From Prosthecobacter dejongeii (GTDB lineage: Bacteria; Verrucomicrobiota; Verrucomicrobiia; Verrucomicrobiales; Verrucomicrobiaceae), in contig NZ_JACHIF010000006.1 in assembly GCF_014203045.1 (NCBI RefSeq), forward strand, positions 186,001-250,000: a stretch of 64,000 nucleotides of DNA, written 5' to 3'. Of this stretch, positions 55,965-64,000 are shown one piece after another. The notes beneath the pieces are model-generated. The model had not been told where the DNA came from and did not search any database. It saw only the letters and a list, made by a program, of their open reading frames with translations. Numbering within the stretch: the first letter of the stretch is position 1; every line of letters starts with the position of its first letter. The position numbers were made by a program, and so were the translations under genes.

Positions 55965-57349
55965 AGATCAAAAATCTTGCCAGGATTTAGCAGGCACTGG
56001 GGATCGAGTGCTCGCTTGATGCTCTTCATCAGCTCGTAGCTGCCATCGCCTAGCTGGCGGCGGACGAAGGCTTTTTTGGCGAGGCCGACGCCATGCTCAC
56101 CCGTTACGGTACCGCCCAGGCGCAGGGTTTCATTGACGATTTCCTCCAGCGCCGCCTCCACGCGATGCATCTCCTCGTGGTCTCGCTCATTGGTCAGGAA
56201 AGTGGGGTGCAGGTTGCCATCGCCGAGGTGGCCGAAGGTGCCCACCTTGAGGTTATGCCGGATGGCGCATTCGCGGATGAAGCCGACCATGTGCGCTAGC
56301 TCCGTGCGCGGCACGGTGACGTCTTCCAGGATGGTGGTGGGCATCACGCGGGCCAGGGCGGAGAAGGCATTGCGGCGGGCGGAGGCCAGCTTGGCCCCTT
56401 CGGCTTCATCGGCAGCGGCACGGACCTCGCGGGCCCCGTGCTGGCGGGCCAGTTGCATCATTTGTTCGGCCTCTTCCTGCACCACCACAGGGTGACCATC
56501 GGTTTCCATCAGCACCAGGGCCTCCACATCGGTAGGTAGGCCGATCTTGGCGTAATCTTCCACGCATTGCACGGTGGTGCGGTCCAGGAACTCCAGCGTG
56601 CAGGGGATGATCTTGGCCGCGATGATGGCGCTGATCGTTTCTGCGGCGGACTCCATGCGGTCATAGAGTGCCAGCATGGTCTTGCGGGCGACGGGGCGGG
56701 GCAGCAGCTTGATGAGTACCTCGGTGATGATGCCGAGGGTGCCTTCGCTGCCGATGAAAAGATCCTTCATGGAGTAGCCGGCCACATCCTTCACGCACTT
56801 GTTGCCCAGCCAAGTCAGTGTGCCATCCGGCAGGACCACCTGGATGCCCATGACATAATCGCGCGTGACACCATACTTTAGGCCGCGCAGGCCGCCGCTG
56901 TTTTCCGCCACATTGCCGCCGATGGTGCTGATTTTCATGCTGCCGGGGTCAGGCGGATAAAAGAGACCCACCTTGGCTGCGGCATCATCAATCTCCTTGG
57001 TGATGACCCCGCACTGGGCACGCATGGTCAGGTTCTTTTCATCCACTTCCAGAATCTTGTCCATCTGCACCAGACAAACGACGAGGCACTGCGGGGAGGG
57101 GACGCTGCCGCCACTGAGGCCCGTGCCAGAACCCCGAGTGACCACGGCGATGTGGGCCTCCCGGGCTAGCTTCACGCAGGCGGCGACTTCTTCGGACGTG
57201 CGCGGAAAAACCACAGCCCCGGGGCGGACTTTCAACGCGGCGGTGCCATCAAAGCTGTAAGGCAGGATGTCCTCATCGGCCGTCAGGACACGATCAGGAG
57301 ATAGCAGGGCGCGGAGAGTGTCCGCGTGGGCTGGGGTGACGGGGTTCAC
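55961..57349 (-). CDS. glcD: FAD-linked oxidase, glycolate oxidase GlcD / D-lactate dehydrogenase type
   Basis: I prefer the GTG at 57349 (462 residues; VNPVTPAHADTLRALLSPDR), which matches the usual family start; an in-frame TTG at 57424 would add 25 residues. The FAD-binding PCMH domain shows VVTRGSGTGLSGGSVPSP, FYPPDPGS, TIGGNVAENSGGLRGLKYG and FIGSEGTLGIITEV; the C-terminal domain has GTFGHLGDGNLHPTFL and VTGEHGVGLAKK. GlcD-type enzymes oxidise 2-hydroxy acids such as glycolate or D-lactate. GlcE and GlcF are absent here, so the substrate is uncertain. Its TGA stop overlaps the ketoacyl-synthase start. Confidence 0.88.
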   Translation of the reverse strand: MNPVTPAHADTLRALLSPDRVLTADEDILPYSFDGTAALKVRPGAVVFPRTSEEVAACVKLAREAHIAVVTRGSGTGLSGGSVPSPQCLVVCLVQMDKILEVDEKNLTMRAQCGVITKEIDDAAAKVGLFYPPDPGSMKISTIGGNVAENSGGLRGLKYGVTRDYVMGIQVVLPDGTLTWLGNKCVKDVAGYSMKDLFIGSEGTLGIITEVLIKLLPRPVARKTMLALYDRMESAAETISAIIAAKIIPCTLEFLDRTTVQCVEDYAKIGLPTDVEALVLMETDGHPVVVQEEAEQMMQLARQHGAREVRAAADEAEGAKLASARRNAFSALARVMPTTILEDVTVPRTELAHMVGFIRECAIRHNLKVGTFGHLGDGNLHPTFLTNERDHEEMHRVEAALEEIVNETLRLGGTVTGEHGVGLAKKAFVRRQLGDGSYELMKSIKRALDPQCLLNPGKIFDL

Positions 57350-57577
57350 GTTGTCAGTGTGGCGTATCCCAGGGACATGGCAACTGACCAGCCACGGCTT
57401 TCTAACAGGGATAGGGAAGGGCAAAGTTCACCGATTTAGGTGGAGATGACTTGCCTAGGTTCAGGCTATTGTATCGTAACCCGATGCTTTGAAGTCTGTC
57501 GTCCCTCTTCTTTGCAAGGTTTCATATCTGTCCTTTTGAATGCTACTTTCACAGGTGAAAAGCAGCGGACTATGATT

Positions 57578-57682
57578 TTAGTCACGCTTTCCCCAACCAC
57601 GTTTCGAACGTGGTTTTCTGAGATTGATGACCAGAGCGACGACGGTCACCAAACCGATACCGGATACGATGATGATTCCCAT
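57578..57682 (-). CDS. Possible 34-residue single-TM peptide with basic tail
   Basis: On the minus strand an ATG at 57682 opens MGIIIVSGIGLVTVVALVIN followed by a basic tail LRKPRSKRGWGKRD and TAA. One hydrophobic helix plus a positively charged end is typical of small membrane proteins. It sits in an otherwise gene-free, AT-richer gap between the exporter and the oxidase, on the same strand as both. There is no Shine-Dalgarno sequence, and the CCACGTTTCGAACGTGG palindrome (57597-57613) inside it could equally be a structural element. The rest of 57350-57787 shows nothing I can support. Confidence 0.35.
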   Translation of the reverse strand: MGIIIVSGIGLVTVVALVINLRKPRSKRGWGKRD

Positions 57683-57787
57683 AGAATTAAACTGTTGGGA
57701 ATCAATACGCTTTCGTGCAAAAAGTCTAGTTATCTTTGGAAAGGTTTCGTAACGATATTAGTCTTAATGGCTAGCATTAGTCATGAG

Positions 57788-59512
57788 TCATGAATATCCT
57801 ATGAGAGAGGTGCGACAGAGGCTGGCATACATGCCGTCACGCTTAATTAAATCATCATGCGTTCCGCTCTCTACGATCTTTCCCTGATCTAGCACGTAGA
57901 TCTTGTCAGCGTGACGTACGGTGCTGAGTCGGTGAGCGATGACAAAGCTGCTGCGGTTCTGCATCAGGCGATCCAGAGCGATTTGAATCTGGCGCTCGGT
58001 TTCCGTATCCACACTGGCGGTGGCTTCGTCCAGGAGCAGGATGGGAGGATTTCTCAGCAGGGCGCGGGCGATGGAAATGCGCTGCTTTTCGCCCACGCTG
58101 AGTTTGACCCCACGCTCACCCACACGGGTATCCAGGCCTTTTTCCAGACGCTGGACAAAGCCTGCGGCATTCGCATCGGTCAAAACCTGCCAGAGCTCCT
58201 CGTCGGTCGCGTCGCGTTTACCGATGACGAGGTTCTCCCTGACCGTGCCATTGAAGAGGAAACTTTCCTGAGTGACGTATCCGATGCTGCTTCGCAGCCA
58301 GGCTTTGTTGAGTTCATGAACGGGAGCCCCGTCAATGGTGATGAGGCCCTCATCATATTCGTAAAAGCGAGTGAGGAGATTGATCAGCGTGGACTTGCCA
58401 GCTCCTGTGGGACCCACTAGGGCGATGGTTTGGCCTGGTAGGGCCTCCAGATTGATACCGTGAACGGTGGGAATTTTACCTCCGTAGCTGAAGCCCACAT
58501 CTTGGTAGCGTACATGTCCTTGGATGACAGGCAGGGTTTTCCCCTCCACCGTATCGGTTTCTGGCTGGGCATCCAGGATGTCAAAAACACGCTCCCCTGC
58601 GGCTCGCCCGCCCTGGATGATCTGGTTGAGCTGATGCAGTTGCTCGATGGGATCATAAAAGAATTTCAGCAGCAGGAGGAAAGCGGCCAGGTCGCCTTTT
58701 TCAATGCGGCCTTCCATCAGCCCGCGAGCACCCATCCACAGGACAATGACCATGCCCACGCTGGTGAGAAAGTGCATGCCGGGACGATAAATGGCCCAGA
58801 TGCGCATGACATGCAGGCTGGCTTTTTTGAGAGCTTCGCTAGCAGCATTGAAGCGTGAATGCTCCTCCTTTTCCATGGCGTAGGCTTTGATCTGGCGCAT
58901 GCCTGCCACGTTGTCATGAAGGATGCTGTTCATGCCGCTGCTGGCCCGGCGCACCGCACGGTGGCGATCTTTGGACGTCCGGGTATAAGCCATGGCGCCG
59001 ATGGCTAAAAACGGGATGGGCACCAGGGCCCAGAGGGCCAGCGTGGTATCTGCCTGAAACATGAAGACCCCCACGACGGCGATCTGGATGATGGCCACCA
59101 GCCCCTGCTCGATGCCGTCAATGAGCACACGCTCCACGCTGGGGATGTCCTCCCCGACGGTGGTCATGATGTCCCCAGTCGGCCGATTATCAAACCAACG
59201 CAGAGGCAGGGTTTGCAGGCGCTGATAGAGGTCGCTCCGGAGGTCATAGATCACCTTTTGCTCAAACGTGTTGTTCAGCATGATGCGCAGACTATTGAAC
59301 AGATGCTGGGCAAAGTAGGCACCCAGAGCCATGAGAATCAGGGGCACGAGGCGATCCCACTGCGCCTGAGGCACCACCACATCCAGCACCTCCCGGGTCA
59401 CGGCGGGAAAGACCACGACCATCAAGGTACCTGTGATGGCGCAGAAGAGCTGGGCACCCGCCATTAGGGGATAGCGGCGCAGGTAGGAAAAGACGCGGAG
59501 AGTAGTTTTCAA
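57788..59512 (-). CDS. MsbA-like ABC exporter (fused permease and ATPase)
   Basis: This 574-residue half-transporter has an N-terminal six-helix exporter domain (LFCAITGTLMVVVFPAV; LPLRWFDNRPTGDIMTTVGE is the usual coupling-region motif) and a C-terminal nucleotide-binding domain. Walker A is GPTGAGKSTLIN, Q-loop VTQESFLFNGTV, signature LSVGEKQRISIARAL (a variant of LSGGQ), Walker B ILLLDEATASVD and the H-loop IAHRLSTVRHAD. It would work as a homodimer exporting lipids, drugs or peptides; no neighbour points to the cargo. It lies 99 bases after livF on the same strand. Confidence 0.93.
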   Translation of the reverse strand: MKTTLRVFSYLRRYPLMAGAQLFCAITGTLMVVVFPAVTREVLDVVVPQAQWDRLVPLILMALGAYFAQHLFNSLRIMLNNTFEQKVIYDLRSDLYQRLQTLPLRWFDNRPTGDIMTTVGEDIPSVERVLIDGIEQGLVAIIQIAVVGVFMFQADTTLALWALVPIPFLAIGAMAYTRTSKDRHRAVRRASSGMNSILHDNVAGMRQIKAYAMEKEEHSRFNAASEALKKASLHVMRIWAIYRPGMHFLTSVGMVIVLWMGARGLMEGRIEKGDLAAFLLLLKFFYDPIEQLHQLNQIIQGGRAAGERVFDILDAQPETDTVEGKTLPVIQGHVRYQDVGFSYGGKIPTVHGINLEALPGQTIALVGPTGAGKSTLINLLTRFYEYDEGLITIDGAPVHELNKAWLRSSIGYVTQESFLFNGTVRENLVIGKRDATDEELWQVLTDANAAGFVQRLEKGLDTRVGERGVKLSVGEKQRISIARALLRNPPILLLDEATASVDTETERQIQIALDRLMQNRSSFVIAHRLSTVRHADKIYVLDQGKIVESGTHDDLIKRDGMYASLCRTSLIGYS

Positions 59513-59611
59513 GGGAGAGTGCGGGGGAGGGAGAACATACGCGTGAGTGCAATGATTTAGAACGAGTTTTCCAACTCGCTGCGCTGCCGCTGATCCCGCC
59601 GCGAGAGGAGA

Positions 59612-60325
59612 TCAATCTCCGAGGTAGGCTTCGCGCACCTGCGGGTTTTGCCTCAAGGCCTTGGCATCATCTTGGAGCAGGACTTTGCCTGTTTCCAAAA
59701 CATAGCCGTAATGGGAGATGCCAAGGGCAAGGTTGGCATTCTGCTCCACCAGGAGGATGGTGATGCCGCGCTCCTTATTGATGGCGACGATCTGTTTGAA
59801 GATGGCGCGAACCAAGATAGGGGCAATGCCCAGGGAGGGCTCATCCAGCATCAGGCAGCGAGGCTGGCTCATCAGTGCCCGTGCGATGGCGAGCATCTGT
59901 TGCTCACCTCCGGAAAGGGTGCCTGCCTGCTGGCTAAGGCGCTCCTTCAGACGGGGAAAGACATGGAAGGAATATTCAATGTCTGCCGCGATGCCTGCGC
60001 GGTCGTTCCGCAGGTAGGCACCCATTTTGAGGTTTTCCAAGACCGTCAGGTTCGCGAAGACCATTCGGCCTTCCGGCACATGGCAGAGATGCCGACTCAC
60101 GATCTCATGCGGTGGCAGATGGGTGATGTCCTGGCCATCATAGATCACCTTGCCAGAGCGGGCTTTCACCAGTCCAGAGATGGTGCGCAGGGTGGTGGAT
60201 TTGCCCGCACCATTGCCGCCAATGAGGGTGACGATGGATTTCTCCGGCACATTCAAAGAGATGCCATGCAGGGCTTTGATGGAGCCGTAGGCGACTTCGA
60301 GGTTTTGGATCTCAAGCATCGTCAT
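59612..60325 (-). CDS. livF: Branched-chain amino-acid ABC transporter ATPase LivF
   Basis: The 237-residue ATPase has LEIQNLEVAYGSIKALHGIS, Walker A GGNGAGKSTTLR, signature TLSGGEQQMLAIARAL, Walker B CLMLDEPSLGIAP and the LivF-type end LLVEQNANLALGISHYGYVL. It overlaps the end of livG by 14 bases; a second ATG two codons in (60319) is an equally good start. It is the last gene of the livHMGF set and powers uptake with LivG. Confidence 0.94.
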   Translation of the reverse strand: MTMLEIQNLEVAYGSIKALHGISLNVPEKSIVTLIGGNGAGKSTTLRTISGLVKARSGKVIYDGQDITHLPPHEIVSRHLCHVPEGRMVFANLTVLENLKMGAYLRNDRAGIAADIEYSFHVFPRLKERLSQQAGTLSGGEQQMLAIARALMSQPRCLMLDEPSLGIAPILVRAIFKQIVAINKERGITILLVEQNANLALGISHYGYVLETGKVLLQDDAKALRQNPQVREAYLGD

Positions 60326-61103
60326 TCACCTCCTCATCTTCGGTTCCCAGGTAGGCCGCGATCACTTTTGGATCTTTCTGGATCTGCTCAGGGGTGCCTT
60401 CGGCGATCTTTTTGCCATACTCCAACACGGCGATTTTTTGGCAGATGCCCATGACGACTTTCATGTCATGCTCCACCAGAAGGATGGCGATTTTGAACTT
60501 GTCCTTGATGAACTGGATCAGGTGCATCAGCTCCTCTTTCTCCGTGGGGTTCATCCCGGCGGCAGGTTCATCCAATAGCAGCAGTTTAGGGCGTGTCGCC
60601 AAGGCGCGCACGATCTCCAGGCGGCGCTGGTTGCCATAGGGCAGGGACTTGGCCTCTTCATCCCGCAAGCGTGCGAGGTCGAAGATATCCAGCAGATCCA
60701 AGACCTCTTTTTCGACTTCGCGCTCGCTTTCGGTGAAGGATTTTCCGCGCCAGAGGGAATTGAGAATGCCATGGCTGCGATGGAGCTGCGTGGCGGCGCG
60801 GACGTTGTCGAAGACGCTGAGCGAGGCAAACAGACGGATGTTCTGGAACGTGCGTGCGATGCCCAGCTTGGTGAGCTGGTGAGGCTTCATGCCGCAGATG
60901 CTCGAACTATTAAAAGTGATGTTTCCCGAGGTGGGTTTATAAACACCGCTGATGAGGTTAAAGGCGGTGGTCTTGCCTGCGCCATTGGGGCCGATGAGGC
61001 CGACGAGCTCATTCGGCCCGATCTTCAGATTCAATTCTGAAACGGCCGTCAATCCACCGAAGCGGATCGTGGCATGGTCCATGTCGAGGAGGAAGTCGCT
61101 CAT
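60312..61103 (-). CDS. livG: Branched-chain amino-acid ABC transporter ATPase LivG
   Basis: The 263-residue ATPase shows MDHATIRFGGLTAVSELNLK, Walker A GPNGAGKTTAFNLISGV, the LivG-type signature LPYGNQRRLEIVRAL in place of LSGGQ, Walker B LLLLDEPAAGMNPTE, and LVEHDMKVVMGICQKIAVL. The family's characteristic insertion (GIARTFQNIRLFASLSVFDN) is present. Its start overlaps the livM stop as ATGA, so translation is coupled. Confidence 0.95.
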   Translation of the reverse strand: MSDFLLDMDHATIRFGGLTAVSELNLKIGPNELVGLIGPNGAGKTTAFNLISGVYKPTSGNITFNSSSICGMKPHQLTKLGIARTFQNIRLFASLSVFDNVRAATQLHRSHGILNSLWRGKSFTESEREVEKEVLDLLDIFDLARLRDEEAKSLPYGNQRRLEIVRALATRPKLLLLDEPAAGMNPTEKEELMHLIQFIKDKFKIAILLVEHDMKVVMGICQKIAVLEYGKKIAEGTPEQIQKDPKVIAAYLGTEDEEVNDDA

Positions 61104-62035
61104 GCTGCGGCTCCTTTCCGTTTGCCAAAGGTGAAGAGCCCCTGGGGTCTTGCGATCATCAAGCCGATGATGAGCAAGGAATAGATGATCATGCGGTAGT
61201 CCGCAAAGGAGCGCAGGAATTCAGGCAGGAGCGTCAGCAAAATGGCGGCGATGATGACGCCAGCCGTGCGACCCATTCCGCCCAGGATGACCATGACGAC
61301 GATGTCAATGGACTTGAAGAAATCGAAACCGGTGGGGGAGAGGAAGGTTTTGTGGTGGGCATACAGGCCACCGGCGATGCCAGCAAAAAAAGCCCCAATG
61401 ACAAAGGCAGTGACCTTGTAGCGCACTGGGTTGATGCCCATGGAGCTGGCGGCCACTTCGTCATCACTCACGGCGATGAAACCGCGGCCATAGGTGGAAT
61501 TGACCAAGGCAGCGACCACATAAACCGTCACGGCAGCGAGGGCAAACGTCCAGCCCAGTGTGGTGTCCTTGGGAATGCCGGTTAGACCGCTCGCCGCGCC
61601 AACGGCCTCTGTGTTTTGGGCAATGACGCGGATGATTTCACCGAACCCCAGAGTGACGATGGCAAGATAATCCCCATGCAGCCGAAGCGATGGAATGCCC
61701 ACGGCCAGACCTGCAATGGCAGCGAAAAGACCGCCGAGTAAAAGCGCAACCAAGAAGAGCAGTGGCTGCATGGACTCAGGCACCAGGGGCGCGACGACGA
61801 GCGTGAACTTCGCCGCTGAATATCCTCCCACGGCCATGAATCCAGCATGGCCGAGGCTGAACTGTCCTGTGTGGCCATTGATCAGATTGAGGCTGACGGC
61901 CAGGATGATATTGATGCCGATGTCAATGAGGATGCCCAGATCGTAACGATTGATAGAACCGCTGAACTGGGAGGCGACGATGGCCAGAATGATGCCAGCG
62001 ATAAGCCAGCGTTTAGCGCCCTTCATGGAGGTCAT
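61100..62035 (-). CDS. livM: Branched-chain amino-acid ABC transporter permease LivM
   Basis: The 311-residue inner-membrane protein has about nine hydrophobic segments and LivM motifs: LILAVSLNLINGHTGQFSLG, HAGFMAVGGYSAA, IPSLRLHGDYLAIVTLGFGE (the cytoplasmic coupling loop), YGRGFIAVSDDEVAASSMGI and VMVILGGMGRTAGVIIAAIL. Its ATG overlaps the livH stop as ATGA. Together with LivH it forms the membrane channel. Confidence 0.95.
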   Translation of the reverse strand: MTSMKGAKRWLIAGIILAIVASQFSGSINRYDLGILIDIGINIILAVSLNLINGHTGQFSLGHAGFMAVGGYSAAKFTLVVAPLVPESMQPLLFLVALLLGGLFAAIAGLAVGIPSLRLHGDYLAIVTLGFGEIIRVIAQNTEAVGAASGLTGIPKDTTLGWTFALAAVTVYVVAALVNSTYGRGFIAVSDDEVAASSMGINPVRYKVTAFVIGAFFAGIAGGLYAHHKTFLSPTGFDFFKSIDIVVMVILGGMGRTAGVIIAAILLTLLPEFLRSFADYRMIIYSLLIIGLMIARPQGLFTFGKRKGAAA

Positions 62036-62943
62036 ACTTTTTCCACGGTGGCTTTGCCGAGCAGGCCGGCAGGTTTGAACAACAGGATGAGGATGAGGAT
62101 GGCAAAGGCGATGCCGTCCCGGTAATTCGAGAGGCCAGGTGTACCACCAGCGTAAGTCTCGACGAGGCCTAAGATCAAGCCACCCAGCGCTGCGCCGGGG
62201 AGGTTACCAATACCGCCGAGGACCGCTGCAACGAAGGCGCGCAGACCGGGTTGCACGCCCATGAGGGGATCAATGCCTGGGGCCTTGATGGCATACAAAA
62301 TGCCCGCCACCGCAGCCAGGGCGGATCCCAGGCCGAAAGTGAAGGAGATGATGCGGTTGATGTTGATGCCCATCAGAGCAGCCGCCTGCTGATTGAAAGA
62401 AACAGCGCGCATGGCCGTGCCGATCTTGGTGCGCTGCACCACAAACCAAAGGGAAGCGAGAAGGACCAGGGTGGTGCCCACGATGACGAGGTCATTGCTG
62501 CCGATGACCAGCCCGCCAAAGTGCAGATCATTTTCCGTGAGCAATTTCGGGAAGGGTTTGGTATCGGCGCCTAGTACGGCAGGGTGCTGGCAGGTGAACT
62601 CAATGAATAGAGAGACACCGATGGCCGTGATGAGCACGGTCAATTTAGGCCGTGAGCGCAGGGGGCGGTAAGCCAAGAACTCGATCAGCATGCCGATGCC
62701 CGCGCAGATCATGGCGGAGAGCAGCACCACGATAAGGGCCCCCGCGATGGAGGGTAGGGGCAGTATCTTCTCCACCGCAGGGGCTAAGAAGTAAGCTGAA
62801 AAGGCCCCCAACATGAGCACATCACTGTGGGCAAAATTGATGAACCGGAGGACCCCATAAACCATGGTGTAACCCAGCGCGATGAGCGCGTAGATAGAAC
62901 CTAGGGCGAGGCCGTTGATGAGTTGCTGAAGAAACCAGTCCAG
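62032..62943 (-). CDS. livH: Branched-chain amino-acid ABC transporter permease LivH, apparent CTG start
   Basis: The first ATG in frame (62865) begins MVYGVLRFINFAHSD, which is already inside the conserved LivH sequence. Upstream, the same frame continues without a stop and reads DWFLQQLINGLALGSIYALI then ALGYT, the expected first helix of LivH. No ATG, GTG or TTG occurs there; the codon just before DWFLQQ is CTG at 62943, and an ATT lies two codons earlier. I therefore place the start at the CTG (303 residues, close to the usual 300-308). Other motifs: FAYRPLRSRPKLTVLITAIG and LRAFVAAVLGGIGNLPGAA. The start codon is an inference; a sequencing error is possible. Confidence 0.82.
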   Translation of the reverse strand: MDWFLQQLINGLALGSIYALIALGYTMVYGVLRFINFAHSDVLMLGAFSAYFLAPAVEKILPLPSIAGALIVVLLSAMICAGIGMLIEFLAYRPLRSRPKLTVLITAIGVSLFIEFTCQHPAVLGADTKPFPKLLTENDLHFGGLVIGSNDLVIVGTTLVLLASLWFVVQRTKIGTAMRAVSFNQQAAALMGININRIISFTFGLGSALAAVAGILYAIKAPGIDPLMGVQPGLRAFVAAVLGGIGNLPGAALGGLILGLVETYAGGTPGLSNYRDGIAFAILILILLFKPAGLLGKATVEKV

Positions 62944-63065
62944 AGGAATGAAACGAGTTGAGGGTTAGGCGACGTTCAGAAAGACGGAATGAAGGGGGTG
63001 GTTCACTCAGTTAATTCGACCCAAATGCCGGAGACTAAGACTCTCGAACCGATGCGATTTCCAGC

Positions 63066-64000
63066 TTAAGGATTGACGGTTTCCAAGAATTTGAATTTGC
63101 CGTCTTTGATCTGCAAAATGACGGCGGATTTGACGGCATCGCGCTGGGCATTGATGGCGACTTTACCCGTGACAGCATCGAATTCTTTGGTGCCAGCCAA
63201 GGCATCCCGAAGTTTGGCAGGCTCGGTCCCGTTGGCGCGTTTGATGGCATCCACCAGGAAGTAAACGGAATCATAACCAAGAGCGGCCATGCAGTCTGGC
63301 ACTTTACCCTTGTATTCCTTTTTGTAGGATTCCACAAAGGCCGTGACCTTTGGGGATGCAGCATCCGCCGCATAATGGGTGGAGAAATAATGGCCTTCCA
63401 CAGCAGCGCCGCCCAGTTCCACCAGCTTGTCACTTTCCCAGCCGTCACCACCGATGAGGGGGACGTTCAGGCCGAGTTGCTTGGCCTGGATGCAGATGAG
63501 GGCCACATCCGTGTAATAACCAGGGATAAAAACCGCATCCGGTGCAGCGGATTTGATGGCGGTGAGCTGACCTTTAAAATCTTTATCGCCACCGTTGAAG
63601 TCGAGCTCCGAAACGATCTGGCCACCTGCTTTGGTGAAGCCTTCTTTGAAAAATTTGGCGAGGCCTTTGCTGTAGTCGCTCTTCACATCCGTGAATACGG
63701 CGACTTTTTTAGCCTTCAGGGTATTGAGGGCAAAGTTGGCCATCACGGTGCCCTGGAAGGGATCGATGAAACAGACGCGGAAGATGTAGTCGCCCGTTTC
63801 AGTCACTTTCGGGTTAGTGGAGGCCGGGGTGATCATGGGGATGCCATTTTCTTGGCAGATCGGTGCGGCTTCGAGGGAGCGGCTGGAGGCCACTTCGCCC
63901 AGGATAGCGACGACACCGTCTTTGGAGATCAGCTTGTTGACGACGTTGGCTGGCTCGCCGGCCTTGGACTGATCATCTTCGGTCTTCAATTCTAGCTGCT
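63066..64000 (-). CDS. livJ: Periplasmic branched-chain amino-acid-binding protein LivJ-like, partial (5' end beyond window)
   Basis: The reading frame is open to the window edge and lacks a signal peptide, so the N-terminal 60-70 residues lie beyond 64000. The visible part starts QLELKTEDDQSKAGEPANVV, then LISKDGVVAILGEVASSRSL, GIPMITPASTNPKVTETG, YIFRVCFIDPFQGTVMA, VFTDVKSDYSKGLAKFFKEG, FIPGYYTDVALICIQAKQLG and GYDSVYFLVDAIKRANGTEP, all typical of Leu/Ile/Val-binding type 1 periplasmic proteins. It should capture substrate for the LivHMGF complex. About 120 non-coding bases separate it from livH. Confidence 0.92.
   Translation of the reverse strand, partial: QLELKTEDDQSKAGEPANVVNKLISKDGVVAILGEVASSRSLEAAPICQENGIPMITPASTNPKVTETGDYIFRVCFIDPFQGTVMANFALNTLKAKKVAVFTDVKSDYSKGLAKFFKEGFTKAGGQIVSELDFNGGDKDFKGQLTAIKSAAPDAVFIPGYYTDVALICIQAKQLGLNVPLIGGDGWESDKLVELGGAAVEGHYFSTHYAADAASPKVTAFVESYKKEYKGKVPDCMAALGYDSVYFLVDAIKRANGTEPAKLRDALAGTKEFDAVTGKVAINAQRDAVKSAVILQIKDGKFKFLETVNP

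Noticed and set aside
57440..57793. 117-codon plus-strand frame between the oxidase and exporter genes
   Set aside because: Its composition is not protein-like and it overlaps the exporter stop region. The minus-strand 34-residue frame looks more plausible.

Overview
The window is a GC-rich bacterial chromosome segment that most resembles a member of the Verrucomicrobiota, probably from the Verrucomicrobiaceae (Prosthecobacter-like). This is inferred from protein families, not from a marker gene. The pointers are a planctomycete-type CxxCH cytochrome domain fused to WD40 repeats, a Pirellula/Verrucomicrobium-type dehydrogenase with HEAT repeats, a ThuA-like protein, a DUF1501 protein, and a giant surface protein built from autotransporter-associated beta-strand repeats. 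I saw no rRNA, tRNA, CRISPR array, transposase or phage gene.

Layout. Positions 87-8803 (+) hold three exported proteins: a cytochrome/WD40/coiled-coil protein, an SGNH/dehydrogenase/HEAT/azurin protein and a ThuA-like protein. They look like a periplasmic or surface redox and carbohydrate-handling set. Positions 8932-11368 (+) hold a CvfB-type RNA-binding protein, a small membrane/Ser-Gly protein broken by one extra G, and an M29 aminopeptidase. Four tandem palindromic repeats (11382-11740) follow, the last of which supplies the stop codon of a double M16 peptidase (-). An OsmC-like protein lies divergently from it. A 0.5 kb leader then precedes the 20.9 kb giant gene (15536-36424), which ends in a strong terminator.

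Positions 36585-50589 are mostly housekeeping: class II aldolase, Xaa-Pro aminopeptidase (-), DUF1501 (-), fasciclin (-), a beta-helix GH141-like protein (+), an MFS/acyltransferase fusion with a degenerate C-terminal tail, a pair of small unknown genes (-), quinolinate synthase, and a lipid-kinase/phosphoesterase pair. Positions 50635-57349 hold an aminotransferase (-), an AT-richer orphan (-), RarD (+), and the minus-strand genes glcD-like, ketoacyl synthase, pyrR and pyrB, with stop/start overlaps inside the pairs. Positions 57578-64000 (-) hold a possible 34-residue membrane peptide, an MsbA-like exporter and a branched-chain amino-acid ABC operon (livJ partial, livHMGF). livH apparently begins at a non-ATG codon.

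How the genes work together. The liv operon, pyrR-pyrB, the kinase/phosphoesterase pair and the glcD/ketoacyl-synthase pair are tightly packed or overlapping, which suggests co-transcription. The first three genes and the giant protein are the most lineage-specific parts. All functional calls come from motifs read by eye; no database search was run.
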